Positions 22,801-29,262 of a stretch of DNA of 29,262 bases are shown piece by piece. The translations under genes were made by a program, and so were the position numbers. The stretch is from positions 1 through 29,262 of the forward strand of contig JBBPTG010000284.1 in assembly GCA_038093975.1 (NCBI GenBank), given 5' to 3'. The notes beneath the pieces are model-generated. The model did not search any database, was not told the origin of the DNA, and saw only the letters and a program-made list of their open reading frames with translations. The number at the start of each line of letters is the position of its first letter. Position 1 is the stretch's first letter. The DNA is from Chalciporus piperatus. Lineage: Eukaryota > Basidiomycota > Agaricomycetes > Boletales > Boletaceae.

Positions 22801-25260
22801 GTGAGCTTGCATCGATCTGGAGCGTCGTTTGGCTCGAGACTCTTTCGATCTGATGTTGTCCAACGACAAGAGGAGCAATAATGGGAGCGGTGGACTGTAC
22901 AAGTCCATAGAACGACTCCGAGCTTCTTTCGATCTGGTCCTGCGCAACAACAAGCGGAGTGATAGTCGGAGTGGTTGACTGTACGCGTCCATGCGACAAC
23001 CCTGAGCTTCTTTCGAAATGGTCCTGCGCAACAACAAGAGGAGTGATAATGGGAGTGGTGGACTGTATGCGTCCATGCGACGACTCTGAGCTTCTTTTGA
23101 AATGGTCCTGTGCAACGACAAGAGGAGTGATAATGGGAGTGGTGGACTGTACACGTCCATGCGATGACCCGACGTGCATTGTACGTGGCGACTGAGCTCT
23201 CGTGATCGAATGAGATCCGGATAATCGGGCAACACCGAAGCCTTCGCGGCCTGACGACAATACATCCCGAGATTCTTGATCACTTTCACCTTCGAAGGTG
23301 ACCTCTTCGATGACTGGTGGAGGAGCAGGGCGCAACGTACGACCCACAGTCTCCTGCCGAACATTGTGCGACTGATGCTGTGTAGACGAAACGTTGTGCA
23401 AGCTGTTAGCTCCCGCAGCGATCGTAAGCGGCACGATAAGAGGGTTGTCGGCGTTATCGCTCTCGCTAACATAAGTATCTCCTCCTGTGGACTCGACGTG
23501 AAGCGCGGAGCGGCGGTGGCCTGCTCCAAGAACCGTCGTGAAAGGTAACGGACGACGACCAGCCAGTGGAGAAGACACTCTGACTGTGCTGGCCGGTTTT
23601 GCGTGGCTGCGGTGACGAATTCAGATACACGAAGGATGAGGGAAATTCGAAACACGCACGTCGAACGGTTAAGGTAGGCAGCTCGCTCAGACTCCTGGTG
23701 ACTACGCCTCGTAATCTGCTCGGCAGACCCAGCCTGAGACACGGGAGAGTGGAGGGTAGAAGCCGCATCCCTGGCTTCACTGAACGGTTCGGGAAAGGTG
23801 AAATGAGTAATGGGAGAGAGACAAGACGCGGCACGAGGGCTGGAGACTGTTGCCGAGCGATGGGCATCGCTTTGATCCTCCAAAACAGTCTCAACGTACT
23901 GAAAGCTTGCCGATCGTGATGGTGAAAGGGCTGAAAGCGAGTGAATCCGGCCATGCGATGGAGAATATTGCGAGGTCGACGACCCTTGTTCAGAGAAACT
24001 GGCGTCGCGGACAGCAAGGGTTCCTCGGAGACCACTGGGATAGCTTAGTGTCGTTAGCCAATTAGGAAGCTTTCAGACAAACCTGTGAGATGGTGCATTA
24101 GCACTAAACCTCCGGACCCTCTGACCGATCTGGGCCATTTCGGGACCCACGTTTACGTATTGTCGCAACGGTGAGCTTGGGGACCTCTTGCGGCCCATAT
24201 CGCGGTGTCCGCAACCACAAGTTTGAGAACATTGATGTTCGTGTAGAGTACTCGAGGTAGCTTTGATGTTGAAGGACTCGAGACCAGCGCCGTGTTCATG
24301 ACGTCGGGAGACGACAGGATTCGGAATCAGAGTGGTCTGTGTTTTTGTTTCATGAGTGGCAGATTCGCACATTTCGTCGATCGCGCGACGGCTGAGTGGG
24401 GTGAGAGGGGAAGGGGGTTTAGGAAGGGAGCTGGAAATCCCGTTGTCAGGGATAACGCGCATGAAATCACTATCCAGTAATGAGGTCGTCACGGTTTGGG
24501 TCTGCAAGGAGTCATAGGATGAGGCAAGAAGCGCAGAATTCGAAAGGATCACAGAGCTCTGTTGGACGCTTCCATGAGCGCCAAAGGCCCACCGCATTTC
24601 TGTCGCGAAACATAGAACTTCATATCGCTTGACCTGAGGAACTCGCTCGTGAGTGGTCGTACCTTGCGATGTTGCACCGTGTACTCACCGTCAACTGACG
24701 AGCTCCGTGGAAAACAAGTGCACCAAAAGGCAATCCGGTGCCCGCTCTGCCGATGTCTAACACAAACACGCATTGTCAGGGAGCGGGACATCGACACGGA
24801 CGAAGGTTCTCACAGTATTGACCCTACACATATTCCAGTACGACCAAAGGACATGAACATAAGACTACTGGCTCGAACCAAGGACATCAATAACGCACCT
24901 CCAAAAACGCTCGTGCAATGAATTGAGGGCCCCCATACGCCTCTGAAAACGGTACGGCATAGTCGGGAATGATATTATCCCCCACAAACGCCTGTGGAGG
25001 CATCATGATCATCAGATGACTTGTCGATAACTGACATCGCGACCTACCCAAGCGAGCGGAAGTGGTGCTCCATGTAACATAACATCTTGAGTGCTTCGTC
25101 GAGCATTTTCGAGGAACAGATCGCGTCGACCAAGTCCATCCATGGGAGTTAGTGTTGTAGAACGAGGCTCTCCGGTAGATAGGTCTCGGCAGTCGCCTCG
25201 TGGGCTGCCAGGTTTCTTAACGGGCGAAAGATTTCCCTTGTCGTACTTGAACGGTAGCAT
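10862..25260 (-). CDS. Giant DM9-domain, Ser/Thr-rich modular protein (about 4,000 residues, about 42 introns)
   Basis: Nearly every minus-strand open stretch here joins its neighbour in phase through a short intron with good donor, branch point and acceptor. I therefore read one gene. Near the N-terminus a DM9 (DUF3421) domain is seen: NIIPDYAV, FIARAFLEG, GALVFHGARQLTVKRYEVLC (24991-24590). DM9 proteins in other organisms include mannose-binding lectins. Next come about 3,500 Ser/Thr/Glu-rich, mostly disordered residues with a 4 x 28-residue repeat, three Ala-rich hydrophobic segments and three PPxY motifs. Toward the C-terminus composition turns globular (VEWAGLPSWSNGQIRFDQF near 13700; exons 11820-11277) and ends in an acidic tail. 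The start is uncertain: ATG 25260 (MLPFKYDKGNLSPV) is the first in this exon but has T at -3, and the frame stays open upstream to about 25327, so an upstream exon is possible. Two joints are weak: near 16.85 kb, and at the 52-base duplication near 18.0 kb. The function is unknown; a surface or membrane scaffold is only a guess. Confidence 0.75.
17984..18087 (-). repeat. 52-base tandem duplication that shifts the reading frame of the giant gene
   Basis: Two adjacent 52-base copies (17984-18035 and 18036-18087) differ at only a few positions. The peptide SSEGIITRSSRTPSLDL is read in one frame from the copy nearer the gene start. SSEGIIARSSRAPSLDLP is read in another frame from the second copy. 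Since 52 is not a multiple of three, the upstream frame (SRRSSRSSSCSS and so on) ends soon after, while the downstream frame (PNPFDSDHLMADVQQ) connects to the next exon. Either the gene is broken here, or an intron falls within the duplication (for example a 46-base GTCTCG...GAGAG segment would restore the frame), or the assembly is wrong. Confidence 0.8.
19177..19239 (-). other. Alanine-rich hydrophobic segment 3 of the giant protein
   Basis: The residues VVAAAAVAAAATTVAVVGAV and L are flanked by ISDIRDH and TEEKTTT. The segment is about 21 residues without charge. Like the other two it sits alone inside a Ser/Thr-rich exon. Confidence 0.55.
20807..20857 (-). other. Hydrophobic segment 2 of the giant protein
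   Basis: The residues SLVSTLLAGAAVVSIVY form an uncharged stretch of about 17 between SSPKHGS and EAISESRHKK. It is less alanine-rich and more typical of a membrane helix than the other two, with positive charges on both sides. Confidence 0.55.
21085..21132 (-). repeat. In-frame 24-base tandem duplication in the giant gene
   Basis: The 24-base block TTGTTGTCTTCAGAACGCAA plus GTAC (plus strand) is present twice without interruption and without mismatch. On the coding strand it gives KYLRSEDN twice in a row. Perfect identity suggests a recent event. Confidence 0.9.
22205..22280 (-). other. Alanine-rich hydrophobic segment 1 of the giant protein
   Basis: The residues VASSIAMAAAATATAATAVA and IGV lie in an otherwise polar exon, flanked by HEHSG and SHANK. 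Length (about 22) and lack of charge would fit a transmembrane helix, though the high alanine content makes this uncertain. Confidence 0.55.
22836..23169 (-). repeat. Four tandem 84-base coding repeats (28 residues each)
   Basis: Inside one exon of the giant gene the consensus SSHGRVQSTTPIITPLVV, then AQDHFERSSE, occurs four times. The matching positions are exactly 84 bases apart (for example the ACT of the CTGTAC block at 22894, 22978, 23062 and 23146). The first three copies are nearly identical; the one nearest the C-terminus is more diverged (SFYGLVQSTAPIIAPLVV). The period is a multiple of three, so the frame is kept. Copy number could vary between strains. Confidence 0.9.
24590..24991 (-). 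other. DM9 (DUF3421) lectin-like domain of the giant gene, assembled from four exons
   Basis: Exons 24991-24899, 24823-24814 (ten bases), 24756-24689 and the start of 24633-24083 join in phase. Family hallmarks appear in order: G-N-IIPDYAV, then YGGPQFIARAF, EGQYYIGRAGTG, GALVFHGARQL and RYEVLC. The ten-base exon supplies GQY and one base of the next codon. Without it the frame fails, and with it the spacing matches the usual pattern (IARA..EG..xxGRA). This supports both the domain call and the microexon. DM9 domains are short repeats of unknown fold in older databases; some mollusc members bind mannose. Only one full repeat is evident, which could mean a single or diverged pair. Confidence 0.7.
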
Positions 25261-26432
25261 CGAGGGTGATGGGAAGCGAGTAAGCACGGAAGCGAGTACC
25301 ACAACATCTTTAAATTGATGAGTCTCCTAACCGAAACCGCGGGAAGCACATGTCACGTCCCTGAAATCGATTTTGCAAGGGTTTGGATCCGGCAAAGAAA
25401 CTTCGTTGTTCCCCGGATGCCTTAACTTTAGCGGGGTTCAATGCCCCAGGCCTCAGGAACGAGGCTGTTTTTCAAGGATCACCTTGAAGCAGTGTACGCA
25501 GTGCGGCAAACCCTTGAACCCAAACAGGGAATTCAATCAATCGAACACGCTCTGATAAGTAAACACAGACTTAGACAACTCCAACGAATATGACCGTTTG
25601 ACTGACCGTCGCTCAAAAGGTAACCCTCGTGTTCCAGAGAGAAACACGTTGAAGGCATGTTGTAAACTAAATAAGGGACGTGCAACCCACCAATGTGAAA
25701 GTTGGCGCTCGAACTCCGTGGTTGGCGCCGAGTCTGGCGCAACCTGCGAGTGAGTTACCGGACTTGGATGCCCTGTCACAAACGATTACATGCCATCATG
25801 GGGCCAGAACGCCCTGATTCTGTATAGATTGCACCCTGGGTCAAGGGCACTGACAACGTGTAGTCTAATCCCGTTATGAGCAAGGCAACATTGTCACGTC
25901 GTTGCGTGATGGGCTTGACAGAACTTATGTCGAGAAACTTACATGCTGTGCGGCGGCTGTGCCCCGCGTCGCGCGCTCCCGGAAGAAAAAAAAGGTCACG
26001 TGACTTGGGGTTTCGCCCGTTTCCGTTTTCGGAACAAGAATCGCGCGGTCATCGAACGAAGGCATACAATTACTAGGAGAGGGAGCACGATTAACGACGA
26101 TTAGCGAGCGTGTACGACGACGCGTTACAAGTGCTGTACGATATACGAGCCCGGAAATGACTACGGTGATCCACAGCAACGATCGTCGGGTGACCTGCAG
26201 GTTGCACGACTCAGAGGCGAGATGGAAACAACTCGGAAACTTGAACTTGAAGATGCACGAGAGAGATGCACGACAGACTTAGACGAGAGACACATGGACT
26301 CGGAGACGAGGACAATGCGGGGATATCAAAGTGTTCGGTGGAATAGATTGACCATCGACGGTCGGGGACAAATCAGACTGAGAATCGAGAGGAGCGACCG
26401 CTGTCGTGATGGAGACCGGACGGCGTTCAGGT
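25261..26432. other. Intergenic region, probable promoter of the giant gene
   Basis: About 1.2 kb lies upstream of the giant gene's first recognisable exon and downstream of the next minus-strand gene. The frame of that exon is open back to a TAG at about 25329-25327 without an ATG, and a TTAG that could be an acceptor overlaps this stop. An untranslated or short coding first exon in this interval is therefore likely. GGTCACGTGAC at 25994-26004 is an E-box-like palindrome. I see no RNA gene; the ORF at 25537-25779 (minus) has no recognisable features. Confidence 0.5.
25994..26004. promoter_or_regulatory. CACGTG palindrome (E-box-like) upstream of the giant gene
   Basis: GGTCACGTGAC is a near-perfect palindrome containing CACGTG, the core bound by basic helix-loop-helix factors in fungi (Cbf1/Pho4/SREBP type). 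A closely similar longer site occurs at 28346-28357. Binding is inferred from the motif only. Confidence 0.3.
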
Positions 26433-27327
26433 TCAGCGGCGTTTGGACGGGCGTGATTCGCGTTCTCCTCGTGCAGCCCGTGCGGCATTGATGGCTCGCA
26501 GGAGAGCTGTGTGTCCTTTCTCGGCCTGTGGATATGCGGCGAGAAAGCGTGCTTCATTCGAGTCGTAGCTGGAAGGGGAAGGACAACACATTAGAAGGCG
26601 TGCCATTCGTCATTCCTCGGTCGGGCACAGGCACTCACATATCGAGGAATTCACGCGCAATGACGGACCGCTCGAAATACGGGGTTGCAAACGGGCGGTT
26701 GCGGCCACGAAACCAGTCGGCGGGCCAATCTTTGAGTGGCGTTTGAAGCCCGAGCTCGGGGGCTCCGACAGTCCAGTGCTGGACGATCTCTCGCCACGAG
26801 TCCTTTTTTGCACGTCGTCTACCGTCAGGGCCGCGGGAGGGGATGTGAGGGATGAAGAGGTTGGCCTTCGGAATGGGACGGGACGAGGCTCGGCGAGGCG
26901 ATTCAGGTTTGCTCCCTGGCATAGGCACGCCGGTTATGGGAGCATGGCGGTCGAGGTTGGCGATGCTGACGAGGGGTTGATGCCGATGTAAGAGAGTGCT
27001 CGCGTGGGTAGTCAGCGAGGCCGCTGGGGCTGAGACATGAGGGGGCGACTCGACCGTCACTGGTGTTGCCATGTGACCAGTGGAGACGATCGTGCCGAGT
27101 TCGCGGACAGCGCTCGTGAGCGTGTCCATGCGAGCTCCGAGTCCTCGAATGTCGGTGGTGACAGAGGCGTGAACGGAACGCATTTCTTCGGTCGAGACAG
27201 GCCGGACGAGCGTGGCCTCACCCATGAGCGAGTCGTTGGCGTCGCGTGAGACAGGTGCGAGAGCATCGCTGTAGTCATTCTCGTAGGTGTGAAGTTCGTC
27301 GAGAAGGTAGCGAATCAGGGTGTCACG
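26433..27327 (-). CDS. Hypothetical protein, two exons visible, 5' end missing
   Basis: Exon 27327-26639 joins exon 26568-26433 through a 70-base intron (GTGAGT...CTTCCAG) in phase 2, ending at TGA. The product begins with a helical region (TLIRYLLDELHTYENDYSDA, then RSVHASVTTDIRGLGARMDTL), followed by a Pro/Ser-rich linker. A Trp-rich C-terminal block follows (DSWREIVQHW, LKDWPADWFRGRNRPFATPY, SVIAREFLD), then EARFLAAYPQAEKGHTALLR and a basic tail (RPSKRR). The Trp-rich block with a basic end reminds me of uncharacterised, often repeated agaricomycete proteins linked to mobile elements, but I cannot name a family. The frame is open upstream of the first ATG (27225), back to a CTCTAG that looks like an acceptor at 27328. 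The true first exon should therefore lie further right, where only AT-rich repeat DNA is found. It may be 5'-truncated. Confidence 0.65.
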
Positions 27328-27554
27328 CTAGAGACGACATCAGGAAAACCCTCCCCTAGATAATTGTATAGAATAGTAGAAAATTACTGAAAAACCGTGT
27401 TTTTTTCGAAAATATCATGTAATTTCTCATATTATCAGGAAATTTTGTGTCAGTTACAAGTGGCTGACCACCCTTGAGAGTGTATTATCAGATATTTCAT
27501 GATATTTCATATAATTCATGATAATTATACTCAACTTTTCTGAAGGTATAAGTA
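27328..27554. other. AT-rich, gene-free segment
   Basis: Base composition drops sharply to AT-rich just beyond the splice-acceptor-like CTCTAG of the neighbouring gene. It contains runs such as TTTTTTT and short repeats of TATTTCATGATATTTCATA at about 27491. I see no coding capacity. It leads directly into the minisatellite. Confidence 0.6.
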
Positions 27555-28310
27555 GTCCAAAGGGTGGAAAACTGAGTGTAGCAAAAGTGTAGTAAGTGTA
27601 GTGAAAAGTGTAGCAAAGTGTAGCAAAAAAGCGTACTAAAAGTGTAGTCAATGGTGTGGGAAAATGTGTAGTGATGGAGTGTAACTAAAGTGTACAAAAA
27701 AGCGTACTAAAAGTGTAGTTACAAGTGTGGGAAAATGTGTAGTAATAGAGTGTAGCAAAAAAGCGTACTAAAAGTGTAGTCAATGGTGTGGGAAAATGTG
27801 TAGTGATGGAGTGTAGCTAAAGTGTACAAAAAAGTGTACTAAAAGTGTAGTTACAAGTGTGGGAAAATGTGTAGTAATAGAGTGTAGCAAAAAAGCGTAC
27901 TAAAAGTGTAGTGAATGTGTAGTCAATAGTGTGGGAAAGTCTATTAGGTTAGAGTGTAGCTAAAGTGTACAAAAAAGCGTAGTAAATGTGTAGTTACAAG
28001 TGTGGGAAGAGTGTAGCTAAACTGTGGTAAAACTATCAAATGTGTAGGAAAGTGTAGCTAGATGGAGTGTAGCTAAACTGTAGCAAAAAAGCGTACTAAA
28101 TCAGTAATCAAAAGTGTACCAAAGTATATTAGGATTGAGTGTAGGAAAAGTGTACAAAAAAGCGTACTAAGGGTAGTCAAGAGTGTAGCAAAGTAACTAG
28201 GTTTGACTGGAGCTAAGTGTACAAAAAAGCGTACCAAAAGTGTAGTTAAAAGTGTGAAAGTGTTGTGATTGAGTGTACAAAAAAGCGTAGATAAGTGTAG
28301 CTTAATTTCC
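27555..28310. repeat. GTGTAG-based minisatellite with a 132-base higher-order unit
   Basis: About 750 bases are built from variants of AGTGTAG, AGTGTACAAAAAAGCGTACT and GTGTGGGAAAATGTGTAG. The block GCGTACTAAAAGTGTAG begins at 27631, 27702, 27763 and 27895. Its spacing shows alternating subunits of 71 and 61 bases, giving a 132-base period; the same long unit starts at 27631, 27763 and 27895. Toward 28300 the order decays. ORFs here on the minus strand (Thr/Leu/Phe-rich) are by-products of the repeat. It is not the fungal telomere repeat TTAGGG. Confidence 0.9.
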
Positions 28311-28345
28311 CTAATGGTTGGACTTGTCAAAAATCCGCACGGGAA

Positions 28346-28357
28346 GGTCACGTGACC
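28346..28357. promoter_or_regulatory. Perfect 12-base palindrome GGTCACGTGACC
   Basis: It sits exactly between the minisatellite and the GC-rich hairpin array. The core CACGTG matches E-box sites, and an 11-base version lies at 25994. If a plus-strand transcript starts here it would read into the hairpin array. Function is inferred only. Confidence 0.3.
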
Positions 28358-28447
28358 GTGTTGAACTTGCCGCGTCAGCATTTTCGAGTCCTCACCACTA
28401 CAACTACCACTACCCCACAACCCACCTCAACACAGCACGAAAACGCA

Positions 28448-28917
28448 GCCGGCGAGGGCTCAACAGCCCCGCCGGCTTCACCAGGTGAGTTCTCGCTCAC
28501 CACCACCACCACCACTCACCTCAAGCACAGCCGCGCGGGCTCAAAGCTTGCCCCACCACCTTCGACCACCCAACTTCTTCGACACGAAAAAACAGCCGGC
28601 GAGGGCTCAACAGCCCCGCCGGCTGTCACAGGTGAGTTTCTACTCACCCCACCACCACCACTGGCACCTCTCACCTCGAATACAGCCACTCGGGCTGTTT
28701 GCCCCACCACCACCACCACCTCCCACTCGAACTCGAACAATACGGCCGGCGTGGGCTCAACAGCCCTGCCGGCATGACAAGGTTCGTTTTTCCTCAACCC
28801 ACCACCTCTCACCTCGTATACAGCCATTCAGGCTGTATGCCCCACCATCATATCCCACCTCAACCTCGACACTCGACATCAAAACACGGCCGGCGAGGGC
28901 TCGACAGCCCCGTCGGC
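28448..28917 (+). repeat. Tandem array of GC-rich hairpin units (four copies, about 147-base spacing)
   Basis: A 29-base hairpin (GCCGGCG, A, GGGCT, loop CAAC, AGCCC, CGCCGGC) starts at 28448, 28595, 28745 and 28889. Each copy is followed within about eight bases by AGGTGAGT, AGGTTCGT or AGGTAAGT, which look like splice donors and partly pair with a downstream CTCACC. A second small hairpin, ACAGCC-N5-GGCTGT, follows about 75-90 bases later in copies 2 and 3, and weakly in 1 and 4. Spacer DNA is CCACCACCA-rich. In the phase set by the donors each copy encodes 12 codons (PARAQQPRRLSQ and variants). It may be a repeat-derived array or part of a plus-strand gene with duplicated 36-base exons. 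Confidence 0.75.
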
Positions 28918-29071
28918 CTCACGAGGTAAGTTCCCACTCACCCCCACCACATCCACTCACCTCGAACACAGCCGGTCGGTCGTTCGAGCTCGCCGCCACC
29001 TCATGCCACCTCCTCACCAACACCTTTTCACTAGCCTCACTGGCTGGCTCGTGCATGCCTTGGGACACCTT

Positions 29072-29250
29072 GTAGGTAAGCTCATCTACACCATCTCTGC
29101 TTCCTCTCTCATCACAATCAACAGCTGTACCTTCCTCCCTGGGTTTGTCCAGCACCACAAGTAAGCTCATTCCCCCACCATCTCTGCTCCCTCTCTCATC
29201 ACCTCAACAGCTGTACCTTGCTTGATAGCAGTTAGTAGATGTAGTACATG
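29072..29250 (+). repeat. Direct duplication of an intron-like unit around a 36-base exon-like block
   Basis: GTAAGCTCAT, a pyrimidine-rich stretch (CATCTCTGCT, CCTCTCTCATCAC), then CAACAG and CTGTACCTT occurs at about 29074 and again at about 29161. Each copy has the form donor...acceptor. The block between the acceptor of the first and the donor of the second is exactly 36 bases and reads LYLPPWVCPAPQ. A plus-strand gene continuing past the right edge would explain this. No start codon or domain can be assigned. Confidence 0.6.
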
Positions 29251-29262
29251 ATCTGTAGTAGA

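Noticed and set aside
22959..23195. Plus-strand Cys/Val-rich repeat ORF (MGVVDCTRPCDD type)
   Set aside because: It is the antisense reading of the 84-base coding repeat. The minus-strand frame continues in both directions as part of the giant gene, whereas this one does not.
22690..23883. A long minus-strand ORF (397 codons) in one frame
   Set aside because: Only its first third (to about 23670) is coding. After an intron the real frame shifts, shown by the clean 28-residue repeats in the overlapping frame; the remainder is a Leu/Arg/Ser-rich shadow.
25430..25455. tRNA-like T-arm (GGGGTTCAATGCCCC)
   Set aside because: No matching acceptor stem, D-arm or anticodon arm could be placed around it.
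27454..28420. Minus-strand ORFs rich in Thr, Leu and Phe
   Set aside because: They are translations of the GTGTAG minisatellite, without a gene-like start or domain.
28448..28917. Regularly spaced palindromic repeats resembling a CRISPR array
   Set aside because: The context is clearly eukaryotic, the spacers are long (about 115-120 bases) and similar to one another, and no cas-like gene is present.

Overview
The window looks like nuclear DNA of a basidiomycete fungus, most likely an agaricomycete. The reasons are very dense, very short introns (about 45-75 bases) with GTNNGT donors and CTNAY-type branch points, an F-box protein of the kind expanded in mushroom-forming fungi, an ABCC transporter cut into about 40 exons, and traces of transposable elements. 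All assignments come from reading the sequence; nothing was searched against a database. Intron boundaries were placed by hand, by matching donor, acceptor and reading phase.

Layout from left to right. (1) 1-445, minus: a fragment whose sequence is a diverged copy of the 3' end of the giant gene at 10.9-25.3 kb; it runs off the left edge. (2) 833-2359, plus: an intronless F-box protein. (3) 2360-3419: intergenic, with a small remnant of a PIF1/Helitron-type helicase. (4) 3420-10126, minus: a full-length ABCC (multidrug-resistance-associated) transporter with about 39 introns, including a 7-base exon. (5) 10127-10861: intergenic. (6) 10862 to about 25260, minus: one giant gene with about 42 introns. 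It encodes roughly 4,000 residues, with an N-terminal DM9 (DUF3421) lectin-like domain, then a very long Ser/Thr-rich region holding three PPxY motifs, three alanine-rich hydrophobic segments and a 4 x 28-residue repeat, then a more globular C-terminal part and an acidic tail. (7) 25261-26432: the probable promoter of that gene. (8) 26433-27327, minus: a two-exon hypothetical protein whose 5' end is cut off at (9) about 1 kb of AT-rich DNA and a GTGTAG-based minisatellite with a 132-base higher-order period (27345-28310). (10) 28440-29262: a GC-rich tandem array of hairpin units, followed by a duplicated intron-exon-intron unit. Both contain 36-base exon-like blocks.

How the parts relate. The ABC transporter is a housekeeping or detoxification pump and needs no neighbour. 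The giant gene is the novel element: a predicted carbohydrate-binding domain on a long, phosphorylatable, possibly membrane-associated scaffold with ubiquitin-ligase (Rsp5/WW) docking motifs. Its 3' end is duplicated in direct orientation on the far side of the ABC transporter and F-box gene. The ABC-F-box block is therefore bracketed by two partial copies, each missing what the other has. The right-hand repeats look like an unstable or transposon-influenced edge of the locus.
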